DNA of 64,000 bases from Pontibacter oryzae. GTDB taxonomy: Bacteria > Bacteroidota > Bacteroidia > Cytophagales > Hymenobacteraceae. Position 1 is the stretch's first letter. Each line of letters begins with the position of its first letter. Of this stretch, positions 46,147 to 55,108 are shown piece after piece. The DNA is taken from NCBI RefSeq assembly GCF_003576375.1, contig NZ_QWGE01000001.1:248001-312000 (forward strand). The letters are read 5' to 3'. The notes beneath the pieces are model-generated. The model was not told where the DNA came from, searched no databases, and worked only from the letters and a program-made list of their open reading frames with translations. Made by a program: the position numbers and the translations under genes.

Positions 46147-47302
46147 ATACCTGCTCTTTAACGCCCGCTACTTTTTTGTATTCCTCCAGCATTTGCTCGG
46201 CACTGCGACGCCAGGAAAAGCTTTGGCTCCGGTGCAAGCCCAGCGTACTCAGGCGGTTGTACAAATCAGGGTCCTGCAGCAGTTTTTGAATAGCCTGGCT
46301 TAGTTGCTCAGGCTGATTAGGATCGACTAGCAAAGCAGCCTCACCGGCCACCTCCGGCATCGAGGATGTATTGCTGGTAATAACGGGTGTACCGCAGGCC
46401 ATGGCCTCCAGTATTGGAATGCCAAAACTTTCGCGCAGCGATGGGTATAGAAATAAGGTAGCTAAACGGTAAAGTAACGGTAACTTACTATTTTGCACAT
46501 AGCCGCAAAGATGAATGCTAGGTTCAAGATGTGTTAGGTTCAGCTCTGACAGCACGCTGCGTAGGCGCTCTTTGGTAAAATCCAGAAGCACTAGCGGCAT
46601 TTGCAAACTTCCCTGCGCTGCAAGCTGGCCAAGCGCAAGCAACACACCCCTCAGGTTTTTCTTGGGATCCGTGTTTCCAAGGAAAAGCATAAACTGCGTC
46701 GGCAAACCGAAATGCTGGCGCAGTTGCTCTAGCTCCGCTGCTGGCGGCTCCTGAAAGAAATGCCTCCCAACCCCATTGTAAACCACGCCAAGTTTACCCT
46801 CATCTAGCTGCAACCGGTCTTGAATGCGGGCACACTCGAAGGCAGAGACTGTAAGTACACGGCTTGCAATGTGTGCCACCTGCGGCACGTTCCACCGGCG
46901 GTACAAATTGCCTAAGCGTTGGTACCAGGTGCCTTGGCGCAGGTTTACCTGCTCCAAGTATATGATGTCGTGCAGTGTTAGCACCAAAGGAACCGATAGA
47001 TTGAGCGGAGCCGTATTACTGGTGCAGTGCAGCAGGTCTAAGTGTAGCGGCTCCGCCGCACGTGCCAGGCTCCATTGCTCCCATACCGGATACCCGCCTA
47101 CCCCGGCAATCTCTATAAATTTGAAATTAGGCGTTTCCGTTAGCCCTCCGCGGTCCTCATCCGGCTTCACGAAAACAAAGTACTCGTTGTATTTATCCAA
47201 TTGCTGGAGCTGTCGAATCAGCTCCAGCGCCACGATATCCATCCCGTGCTTATGCCTCCGAAACAGCCGCTGCGCTTCGATTCCTATGCGTAGTTTCTTC
47301 AT
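46133..47302 (-). CDS. GT4 family glycosyltransferase
   Basis: A 389-residue GT4 enzyme: GIEAQRLFRRHKHGMDIVAL at the start, the donor-phosphate region FLGNTDPKKNLRGVL, and the classic EX7E motif in RESFGIPILEAMACGTPVIT. Retaining transfer of a sugar such as mannose is typical, but the substrate is not decided. Its ATG overlaps the stop of the upstream GT2 by one base. Confidence 0.92.
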   Translation of the reverse strand: MKKLRIGIEAQRLFRRHKHGMDIVALELIRQLQQLDKYNEYFVFVKPDEDRGGLTETPNFKFIEIAGVGGYPVWEQWSLARAAEPLHLDLLHCTSNTAPLNLSVPLVLTLHDIIYLEQVNLRQGTWYQRLGNLYRRWNVPQVAHIASRVLTVSAFECARIQDRLQLDEGKLGVVYNGVGRHFFQEPPAAELEQLRQHFGLPTQFMLFLGNTDPKKNLRGVLLALGQLAAQGSLQMPLVLLDFTKERLRSVLSELNLTHLEPSIHLCGYVQNSKLPLLYRLATLFLYPSLRESFGIPILEAMACGTPVITSNTSSMPEVAGEAALLVDPNQPEQLSQAIQKLLQDPDLYNRLSTLGLHRSQSFSWRRSAEQMLEEYKKVAGVKEQVYASA

Positions 47303-48495
47303 TACTTGATGTCGTTTGTAGTATGAGGCGTATGGATAAACCGCTTATTTGCCCCTTTCAGGCGAAATATGGTAAGCAGGAAGATTAGAAAGGCTTTAGG
47401 GAGATGGAGCACCGCCTTGAGTGTCTGGAGGCGGTAAAACTTTTTGGGCACCGATAAGAGCATGGCCGCCACATTGCCTAGGAGAAGGCCTCCCCAAAAC
47501 GCAGTGCCCGGATACATTGCATACCCTGCAACGACGTGCAAAGCGCCGCTCAGAAATGCCAGCAATAAGATCAAGCCACTCAGGATAACACGGGGCAGCA
47601 AAACAAACTGCACAATCTTATCCATGTAGTCCACATTCCCTTTTGCCAGCAGGTGATACACCCCAGACGTGAAGTAAGCACCCAGGTAATGGAACTGGGC
47701 CGATAACCAACGCCTGCGCTGGTTGCCAAACACCTCTGCCTGCTGCACTTTTTCGTCATACACGTAGGCTTCCGTTGCGTAAGCAATCCGAGTGCCGTTG
47801 CGCAACAACTTAAGTTCTAACTCTTTGTCGAACCCTCCCACGGCTTCTATGCTGTGCATTAAATCGCGGAAATAATCATAGGAAAAACTCATTCCTGACC
47901 CGATTAGGGCAGCAGATAGCCCCAATGCACGATGCCCTTCCCGAAAGATATGGTTGTTTATTTCCTCAGACAGGCCATCCAGCACGGCGAACCCAGTGTT
48001 CTGGTTCTTCGCTACGCGGTGCCCCTGAATGGCCTGCTCTCCTTGTTGCGCATACACATCCATTTGTGCCAGAAAGTCGGGAGCCATCACGTTATCAGCG
48101 TCTAAGACCAAAGTATGATCAAAAGTGCCCGTAATAGTTTTCAGCGCTGCATTTATGGACTTGGATTTTGTACTTATCTCAAATTGTACCTCAACAGTTT
48201 CTATTGGGAGTTCGCGCAGCTTCAGGATGGTTTCAGGCTGCAGCGAGTCCGCAATAACGGCAACACGGTAAAGCTCCTGCGGATACACCTGTTTCAGGGC
48301 TTCTCTGGCAGTATGCAGAATCACGCCGTCTTCCCGGTAAGCAGGTATCAATACTAAGAAGCGAGTTCGCGGCGCCCCGCCACGAACCCTACGGCGCGGA
48401 AAATGACCGGCCACTGCAAACACAAGCAAGTATAACGTCATCAGGGCCATTGCCAAAAACAAGGCACCCAGAAAGAACTGTAGAAGTAGAATCAT
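47302..48495 (-). CDS. Membrane GT2 glycosyltransferase with QRRRW motif
   Basis: A 397-residue enzyme with an N-terminal membrane helix (LGALFLAMALMTLYLLVF), a GT-A domain containing VLDADNVMAPDF (metal-binding DxD) and GNQRRRWLSAQ (the QxxRW motif of processive GT2 synthases such as hyaluronan or cellulose synthase), and C-terminal helices. It may be processive, or it may be a repeat-unit transferase that kept the motif. It starts 12 bp after the upstream GT2 stop. Confidence 0.9.
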   Translation of the reverse strand: MILLLQFFLGALFLAMALMTLYLLVFAVAGHFPRRRVRGGAPRTRFLVLIPAYREDGVILHTAREALKQVYPQELYRVAVIADSLQPETILKLRELPIETVEVQFEISTKSKSINAALKTITGTFDHTLVLDADNVMAPDFLAQMDVYAQQGEQAIQGHRVAKNQNTGFAVLDGLSEEINNHIFREGHRALGLSAALIGSGMSFSYDYFRDLMHSIEAVGGFDKELELKLLRNGTRIAYATEAYVYDEKVQQAEVFGNQRRRWLSAQFHYLGAYFTSGVYHLLAKGNVDYMDKIVQFVLLPRVILSGLILLLAFLSGALHVVAGYAMYPGTAFWGGLLLGNVAAMLLSVPKKFYRLQTLKAVLHLPKAFLIFLLTIFRLKGANKRFIHTPHTTNDIK

Positions 48496-48507
48496 GGAAG
48501 AAATATT

Positions 48508-49425
48508 TTAGCGGGTAAAAGCGTATTTATGAGGCATCAGGTGCCAGCACATGCCACGCCAGCACGCACGAAGCAGGTCGAAGCGCCTTTTAAGTGCAAA
48601 CTGAAGCAGGTTTTTCGGGGCAGCTATACTGCAGAAGTATGCTACACTCAGCCACAAGACAGGGCCCTGCACATTGCGGCGTAAGTATAGAAGCCGGTTG
48701 CGGGTCATGTAATAGGTTTTTAAGGGAGTGTCGCGGCCTACCGCCATCGATTCTTTGTGCCATACCCTAGAGCTGCCCACATACCAAATCTCATAGCCTG
48801 CCTTATTGATCATGGCGCAGTAGTCCATCTCCTCATAGTATAGGAAGTACATTTCAGGCATTTTCCCAACCTTCTCAACCACCCTTGCCGGCAAAAGCAT
48901 GGCTGCCCCATGGGCCCGAGCAGTGGGCTCGGTTCGGCTGAAGCGTGCGCTGTCCTGCTCTCCGAAGCCTATGGACTTTCCGCGCCCAGTGAATGGGTTG
49001 ATGGGTGTGCTGCCTGCGTATTGTAACACCCCGGGGCTGTGGTGGAAAACGAGCTTGGCACTAGCTGCGCCTATGCTCGGATTGCCCTCTAGAGTGCTGA
49101 CCAAAGGCTCCAGAAAGCCCGGCTCTACTTCGGTGTCGTTGTTCAGCAGCAAATAATATTCGCCTTTGGCAAGGTCTAAGCCCAGGTTGTTCCCTCCGGC
49201 AAAGCCAAGGTTCTCCTTAGAGCGCAGCAGCTTTACGTGCGGATAGCTGCGCTCAATTTCACTTGGATCCTCGTGCGAGGCATTGTCTACGATGATAACT
49301 TCGAAATTAGGGTAACTCACCTGTTCCAGAGACTCCAACAGCTGCAATGTGTATTGCAGCCCATTGTAATTAATGCTAATGATGGATACCATTGGCCACT
49401 CACGCACGTGCTCCTTCTGCTCCAT
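48508..49425 (-). CDS. GT2 glycosyltransferase, rhamnosyltransferase-like
   Basis: A 305-residue cytoplasmic GT2 when started at MEQKEHVREWPMVSI; an ATG 11 codons upstream (49458) is possible but overlaps the Wzy-like gene by 29 bp. Motifs: VSIISINYNGLQYTLQLLES, NNDTEVEPGF, and MYFLYYEEMDYCAMINKAGY, the pattern of WbbL/RfbF-like rhamnosyltransferases. A basic C-terminal amphipathic end may attach it to the membrane. Confidence 0.9.
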   Translation of the reverse strand: MEQKEHVREWPMVSIISINYNGLQYTLQLLESLEQVSYPNFEVIIVDNASHEDPSEIERSYPHVKLLRSKENLGFAGGNNLGLDLAKGEYYLLLNNDTEVEPGFLEPLVSTLEGNPSIGAASAKLVFHHSPGVLQYAGSTPINPFTGRGKSIGFGEQDSARFSRTEPTARAHGAAMLLPARVVEKVGKMPEMYFLYYEEMDYCAMINKAGYEIWYVGSSRVWHKESMAVGRDTPLKTYYMTRNRLLYLRRNVQGPVLWLSVAYFCSIAAPKNLLQFALKRRFDLLRACWRGMCWHLMPHKYAFTR

Positions 49426-49429
49426 AGTA

Positions 49430-50869
49430 TTATGAGTATAGTTTATTCTGTCTGTCATCTAAAAACTGCTTGGGCAAATAGAGGTATACCATGGTCATGT
49501 ATACCAACACTCCTGTGGGCATCTGCCCTAGCAGTTGGTTGCCATAGCTGGCCAGGATTATCCCACCCAAGCCCGAAAAAATGGCAATCATTTTATACTT
49601 GAGGTCGGGCGGTTGCAAGTTGTAGATGTTGAGAAAGCCTATTCCCATGATGAACAGCAAACTGCATACATGCAACACTAGCCCCACAATGCCCGACTCG
49701 GCCCAGATTTTCACATACCAGCTATCAAGGGCGGTTTGCGCCAGAAACGAGTTTGGGCTGAAGCGCTGCCCCCACGAACCGCCTGACCCGATTCCGCCCC
49801 CGAAGGGCCGGGTTGCCAGGAAGTCGGCCAGTTTCCGCTGGTTCTCTATGCGCACCAGCAAAGAGGCATCGTTGGGGTCTAGGGCGGTGCGCAAGCGGTT
49901 GATCTGGTAATTGCTCTGACCAATGGTTGTGTACTTCAGAAACCCAAACGCTAACCCTCCGATAACCAGGCCAAGTATAATTAAGCGCATGTTTCGGATA
50001 GCTATCAGGTAACACGCCCCGCCCCCAACTATCACAAAAAAAGCGCCCCGCGTACCGGAGATCAGCATGCCATAAAAACTCAACAAGGCGATAAATATAA
50101 AGATCAGCCTCCTGGAAAGCCTGCGCTCTCCCATAGCCAGAATTCCTGCCACTACTGAGGCGTGCGCCTGGGAAGCCCCAAACTGCCCGGCATCAGAGTA
50201 AAATGAGAACACGCGCAGCTTCCCGAACAGGATATGCGTTACTGCACCTCCTGCATTGAGCCATGCCTGCTCAGCCGAGTCGGGGCCAAACGCAAACTGC
50301 CGAATCCCCCAGAGCGTGCCTAGCAGCGACAAGCCCAGCCACAGCATCAGCAACATGTCCAGATCCTTCTCGCTGCGCATCAGCAGGAATGTGAGTGGGA
50401 TGATGAACAGCATGTACAGTGAAACTCCGCGCACAGCGTAAAACCAAGCTTGCAGACTGCGTGCTTCGGGATTTACTATCTCAAAAAGCGTATAAACAAA
50501 CCACAGCACCGTGAGTATGGTGAGGCTATTGTTGAGTTGCTTTGTGTCGAAACTGCGTTGGCTAAACAGCACCCCTAACAAGGTTAGCACCAACAATAGG
50601 TCGATGCTCAGGCCCAAGGGCGCCGGCACGTAGCGTGTTAAGCCATTCGCCAGAAAGCCAAACACCACCACCGTCAGCAAACCATACTTAGGTTTTGCCA
50701 CAATCAGGCTAACCCCGAATATGGCGCACGGAATAGCGATGTAGGCAAGCGCAACCAATAGCCCGCCGTAGGCAACCCCTACCGCTAAAACAGCAGCCAA
50801 AGCCAGAATGCCGATTGTAGGCAGGATATTGGTTTTGGCAAAGAGCCATATGTTGCGTTGGGCCTCCAT
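49430..50869 (-). CDS. O-antigen polymerase/ligase-like protein (Wzy-type)
   Basis: A 479-residue protein with about 11 membrane helices and a large periplasmic loop. The O-antigen ligase (Wzy_C) region at about 245-345 has MLISGTRGAFFVIVGG and RPFGGGIGSGGSWG in the loop. It would polymerise the lipid-linked repeats in the periplasm. It abuts the Wzx gene (1-bp gap) in a canonical Wzx-Wzy order. Confidence 0.88.
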   Translation of the reverse strand: MEAQRNIWLFAKTNILPTIGILALAAVLAVGVAYGGLLVALAYIAIPCAIFGVSLIVAKPKYGLLTVVVFGFLANGLTRYVPAPLGLSIDLLLVLTLLGVLFSQRSFDTKQLNNSLTILTVLWFVYTLFEIVNPEARSLQAWFYAVRGVSLYMLFIIPLTFLLMRSEKDLDMLLMLWLGLSLLGTLWGIRQFAFGPDSAEQAWLNAGGAVTHILFGKLRVFSFYSDAGQFGASQAHASVVAGILAMGERRLSRRLIFIFIALLSFYGMLISGTRGAFFVIVGGGACYLIAIRNMRLIILGLVIGGLAFGFLKYTTIGQSNYQINRLRTALDPNDASLLVRIENQRKLADFLATRPFGGGIGSGGSWGQRFSPNSFLAQTALDSWYVKIWAESGIVGLVLHVCSLLFIMGIGFLNIYNLQPPDLKYKMIAIFSGLGGIILASYGNQLLGQMPTGVLVYMTMVYLYLPKQFLDDRQNKLYS

Positions 50870-50870
50870 G

Positions 50871-52205
50871 TTAACTCTTAGGATATGCCAGTGCCCATAA
50901 GCGGCGGCCTAGGCCTGCCACGTCTCCGGCAGCCTGCAGTAAGGCTTGCCACGCACTTACAGGCAGGTAGCGCTGCAAGATCATATTTCCAAAAAACACT
51001 CCTGTCGCAAACGTGAGGATACTGGTGGCAGCTACCAACTCCAGGTTCTCGAAGCGTATGGCAACTAAATCGCCGAGCACGTTAACAGAAAGCATAAGTA
51101 TGACTTTGACAAAGTTGAGTGCGGGCCGCCCTACAACGTCAAGCCCCACGCCAGCCAACCTATCCAGCGGTAGCAAGGCAGCGTACACCGAAAGGATCCG
51201 GAGGATAGTTGCCGAGGCGACATACTCCGGGCCACCCACCAGCGTAACCAGCTTCTCGGCCCAAATGAAACAGATAAGTGCAAGCGGCAGCACCAGCAGG
51301 GCCAACCTGCCGAGGTACATGCTCCAGATTCTAGCTACATCTTCCTGATTGCCTGTGGCGTGGCTCGCAGCCAAGCGCGGGAGGGCCGTGGCAAGCACAC
51401 TTCTGACTGGTATCTCAACAATCTCCAGCAATTTCTGAGGCACGTTGTAAAGCGCTACCCACTGCGCTGGCATAAACAACCCAATCAGGAGCGTGTCTGA
51501 GCTTCTGAGCAGGTTGGAGCCCAGCATCGTGCCCATACTATACTTGCCAAAATGAAGCATTTCCCAGAAACTAGCGCGCTGCACAGAAAAAATGCTGCGC
51601 AATTCAGCCCAGCCTAGCGCCAGCGCCAGTAAGCCTGCCACCAATTGCGCCAGGGCAAAGGCTCCTGCTATAGTGGGCAAAAGCGCCCACGGGGAGGCTG
51701 CCGATGATATGATCATCAACAGGAACAAGCCCGAACTCACCAGGCGCATGATCAGTATCCTATCGAAGCGGGATATTACTTGCTGCACCCAGAGCGCAAC
51801 CTGCATAGGCAAGGTAGCCAGGGCTACAAGCGCTAACCATTTGCTGTAAAACACAAGACTTTCCAGTGCGGCCAAGCTGCTGAAGCTAAGCATTGCTCCG
51901 GTAGCGAGGACCACCAAAAGTATGGTTACCATACTTGCCAACGACCAGGCGGCACCATAGTATGGTAGCGCGACTTCCATGGCCACCCCGCCGGTATACT
52001 TGGTAAGCGCTGTTTGCACCAGACCAGACCGCAGTAGCTCGAAAACACCGAAGCATGTTACCAGCATGACCCACTGCCCCAAATCCTGGGGAGGTAGAAC
52101 CCTGGCAAGCAAAGCAAAGCTCAGAAAGCCCATGCCGGACGCAGCCAGGTTACCAGCCAGAGACATTAGGTGCGGGTTACGGAAAAACTTATTGATTAAC
52201 TTCAT
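50871..52205 (-). CDS. Wzx-type polysaccharide flippase
   Basis: A 444-residue MOP-superfamily exporter with 12-14 helices and N-terminal LAGNLAASGMGFLSFALLAR followed by PPQDLGQWVMLV, typical of polysaccharide_synt proteins. It flips the undecaprenyl-linked repeat to the periplasm. It is packed between Wzc and Wzy with 1-bp gaps. Confidence 0.9.
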   Translation of the reverse strand: MKLINKFFRNPHLMSLAGNLAASGMGFLSFALLARVLPPQDLGQWVMLVTCFGVFELLRSGLVQTALTKYTGGVAMEVALPYYGAAWSLASMVTILLVVLATGAMLSFSSLAALESLVFYSKWLALVALATLPMQVALWVQQVISRFDRILIMRLVSSGLFLLMIISSAASPWALLPTIAGAFALAQLVAGLLALALGWAELRSIFSVQRASFWEMLHFGKYSMGTMLGSNLLRSSDTLLIGLFMPAQWVALYNVPQKLLEIVEIPVRSVLATALPRLAASHATGNQEDVARIWSMYLGRLALLVLPLALICFIWAEKLVTLVGGPEYVASATILRILSVYAALLPLDRLAGVGLDVVGRPALNFVKVILMLSVNVLGDLVAIRFENLELVAATSILTFATGVFFGNMILQRYLPVSAWQALLQAAGDVAGLGRRLWALAYPKS

Positions 52206-52206
52206 T

Positions 52207-54372
52207 TTACCGTGTCAGTTTCTCCTTGATGATCCTTCTCAGCCAAGAGCGTTTTTTGGGAATTTCGCCTATAATATCGTACAAGAACTCTGTTTGCACC
52301 TTGTTCAGGACAACATGTGCCGGATGCTTTGCTACATCTAAATACCTTCCTAGCGAGAATTTGTCTGCGTTGCCCCAACGCCGATCGGCATCCAAAACCA
52401 ACAACGATAGCTGCGCCTGTTGTATAAGCTCTAAAGGCAGCACATGGTCTGCAACAGCCGGAATCTCGAGGAAAAGATAAGTATAGTTGTTCGGCGCAAT
52501 ACTTACCGATATCACATCATCTAACGCTTTCACTGGTTTGTTTATACTTTGCCGTTGCTTATAGGTGCTGACTAAACTAGTCTGGCGGGCCTGATCGGCT
52601 TCGGGTACTAGCAGGTGCGCTCGCTCGCCAATTTGCTGCAGGCCAGCCACCAGTTTCTCGCCAACCGATGATTTTCCCTCACTTGCATGGAGGCTAAACA
52701 GGATACAGCAAATCGTTTCTCCGTGCGGTATAGCCTTGGTAGTTGTTTGGAGCGTGCTAATCAGTTGGTTCAGCAATTTGTCCTCAACCAGATCCAGGTG
52801 CACACGCCGGTCTTTTTGTTCCTGATGTGCGGAGGCGCCCGCAAAAGGAAGGCCTGTGAGCGTTGTGGCCCGTTGCGGCGACCTTACCGATGTATCGAGC
52901 AACTCTTTGCCCAAAACATACCCGAGGCTTAGGACCACCCCACCCATGAAGGCAGCTATCACCAGCACAAGGCGCTTTGAGGGCTCCGGCTCGGTAGGAA
53001 AAGCAGGTTGGTCTACCATCTTCAGGTTTGTGGAGAGCTGCAGGTTCTGCTCCCGAAGCCTGCTCATGTTAAGGCTATGCAAGTTCTCCAGGTACTCTCG
53101 CTCGGCCACCCCTACCTGGCGCTCCAGTTTGTTTAATCCCGAGCCAAGCGGAGCAAAAATATCATACTGCTTTACATACTCTTCCCGGATGTCGCTAAGC
53201 ACTTCTACTTTGGCGCGCGACTTGTCAAAGGATATCAAAGCATCCATCCAACGGTTGAATAAATCATCTGTGGGCACGCCCTGAGTTGAGAAAGAGCGCC
53301 CGTACAGGTCCGCTACATCAGCGCGCAGTTCCTGCTCCAACCCGGTTATGCGGCCATTCAGACGGGACACATCCGACAGGTTGGCCTCCAGGTTTTGGTT
53401 CATCTGCAGCATCGTTAACTGGCTCTGAAGTTCTGTAAGTTGGAGCCGCTTCTTGTTTATAAGGCTGCTTTGGGTGGCAATTCCGGTACGCGATGAAAGT
53501 TTCTTTTCCAGATCTTGGAGGGCTGCCTCTAAACCCACCAAGCTGGATTTCTCTTCTTCTATGGCCAAGTTGATATCCCGCTCCTGAGACGCGATAATTT
53601 TGGACTGCTCATAGAAGTTTATGATGCGGTTATCAGATGAGAATGACTTCAGGTCTGCTTCCACCTTGTTTAACCTGTCCAGCGAGAACTTGAGCTGTTC
53701 CTCGAAATATGCTACCACAGAGCCGGTTTCGCCTACTTTAATGTCTTTGTATCGATGCATAAAAACCTGGCATAAGAGCTCTACAGTGCGTTTGGCAACT
53801 GCTGGGTCTTCTGCGGTGTAGGCAATCATCACCATATCGCTGCTCCCCTGGCGCTCTACCTTAAGGTTGGCCTGTATGCCCTTCAAGCTATAGGGGAGCT
53901 CTTCGCCATGTATAATTTCGAGCAAGCGCTTGTCTTGGCGTTCCAACACACGGTATAGCTCTTTTTCGGTTTCTGCGACAGATTTTTTCCGCAATTGCTC
54001 CTGCCAGGGCGTGGTCATCCGCTCATTTAACTGCACCAGGGTAGCCTCGGAGCACACATAAGGGTCAGGAGCGGGCATCATGAGGTGCTCTGCAAGCAGG
54101 CGCACACCAGTTTCCTCTAACGTGCTGCGAGCCTTAATCATGTTAATCAGGTTATCAAAGGCATTGTTGACGGAGAAATAATCTATGCGGCTATCCCCCC
54201 CGCTCTCTAAAGTATAGCCAGATGCAAGCCCAGTGTAAATCATGGTGCGTGCCACATAGCTTTTCTTGCCGTCTCGGGTTAGCAGGAACACCGTTACGGC
54301 CATAGCCAAAGGCAATAGCACCAGCAAGCGCCGGTTAGCTAAGAGAATGCGTAGAAGGCGCAAAAACGTCAT
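52207..54372 (-). CDS. Wzc/GumC-like polysaccharide co-polymerase, eroded kinase
   Basis: A 721-residue protein with an N-terminal membrane helix at 15-32, a Wzz domain, a coiled-coil region at about 220-450, a proline-rich second membrane helix (about 468-486) and a C-terminal BY-kinase-like domain. The Walker A is recognisable (HASEGKSSVG, 562-571). Walker A' reads LLVPEAD instead of a LIDAD pattern, and Walker B reads LFLEIPA with Glu for Asp. The C-terminus lacks a tyrosine cluster. It likely controls chain length and export, with doubtful kinase activity. Confidence 0.88.
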   Translation of the reverse strand: MTFLRLLRILLANRRLLVLLPLAMAVTVFLLTRDGKKSYVARTMIYTGLASGYTLESGGDSRIDYFSVNNAFDNLINMIKARSTLEETGVRLLAEHLMMPAPDPYVCSEATLVQLNERMTTPWQEQLRKKSVAETEKELYRVLERQDKRLLEIIHGEELPYSLKGIQANLKVERQGSSDMVMIAYTAEDPAVAKRTVELLCQVFMHRYKDIKVGETGSVVAYFEEQLKFSLDRLNKVEADLKSFSSDNRIINFYEQSKIIASQERDINLAIEEEKSSLVGLEAALQDLEKKLSSRTGIATQSSLINKKRLQLTELQSQLTMLQMNQNLEANLSDVSRLNGRITGLEQELRADVADLYGRSFSTQGVPTDDLFNRWMDALISFDKSRAKVEVLSDIREEYVKQYDIFAPLGSGLNKLERQVGVAEREYLENLHSLNMSRLREQNLQLSTNLKMVDQPAFPTEPEPSKRLVLVIAAFMGGVVLSLGYVLGKELLDTSVRSPQRATTLTGLPFAGASAHQEQKDRRVHLDLVEDKLLNQLISTLQTTTKAIPHGETICCILFSLHASEGKSSVGEKLVAGLQQIGERAHLLVPEADQARQTSLVSTYKQRQSINKPVKALDDVISVSIAPNNYTYLFLEIPAVADHVLPLELIQQAQLSLLVLDADRRWGNADKFSLGRYLDVAKHPAHVVLNKVQTEFLYDIIGEIPKKRSWLRRIIKEKLTR

Positions 54373-55082
54373 AGGCTCTTCTCTAGGTGCTTACCCGTAA
54401 GCTCATTAAGTAGATAAAAGCTAGTATAAAGCTCGCGCTTGGCCACCTCAAATTCCATCTCAGCTTTGGTGGCAATTTCGATGATGCGGGCAAATTCCGT
54501 TACGTCGATGTTGGCTTCGTTAAATTTTTTCTCGGAGTACATGCGGTTCAACTTTGCCACCTGCAGCACCTCAGACTTAATCTGCAGCACACGCTGCGCA
54601 GACTCTGTCTCAAAGTATAGCGCAATCGCCTTTGCGCGCACTTCCTGCTGCGTTGCCGCATGCCGGTGCCTTGATACCTCGTACTCGTGCTGCGCCATTT
54701 CCACTAAGCTTTTTCTGCCAACCACATCATACAAATTAACCCGCATGGTAATGGAAGCCCTGTATCCGTTGTTAAAATTGTTGATAGACTGTGCCCCTCC
54801 ATTTTCCTGAAGAAGGAACACCTGATCGCTTGCGCCATAACTCAAATCGCCCGTTAAACCCTGTAGCCATTGCTTTTTGGCATTGGAGATAAAGGCTGTG
54901 TTTTTATCAATATAAGATTTCTGGATCTTTACCAATGGCGCGGCAGTTTCTGCCCATAGCAAAACAGTGTCTAAGGGAGGGAGGCGACGTTGGATGGCTG
55001 TAATTCCGGGCTCCGCAGTTTGTGCCAAGCTTACAACAGGAACGCTCCCTAAAAGTAAAAGCAGGATGTAGATGTGCTTCAT
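54369..55082 (-). CDS. Half-length TolC-like outer-membrane protein
   Basis: A 237-residue protein when started at MKHIYILLLLLGSVPVV, with a signal peptide cleaved near SLAQ. An ATG three codons upstream is possible. It shows one OEP-type unit (coiled helices with LVEMAQHEYEVSRHRHAA and KAEMEFEVAKRELY, ending in NELTGKHL), whereas TolC proteins have two such units and about 400-450 residues. It overlaps wzc by 4 bp. It may be an outer-membrane or periplasmic partner of the export system. Confidence 0.75.
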   Translation of the reverse strand: MKHIYILLLLLGSVPVVSLAQTAEPGITAIQRRLPPLDTVLLWAETAAPLVKIQKSYIDKNTAFISNAKKQWLQGLTGDLSYGASDQVFLLQENGGAQSINNFNNGYRASITMRVNLYDVVGRKSLVEMAQHEYEVSRHRHAATQQEVRAKAIALYFETESAQRVLQIKSEVLQVAKLNRMYSEKKFNEANIDVTEFARIIEIATKAEMEFEVAKRELYTSFYLLNELTGKHLEKSL

Positions 55083-55108
55083 GCTATACACAATAGCTAA
55101 GGGTGGTT

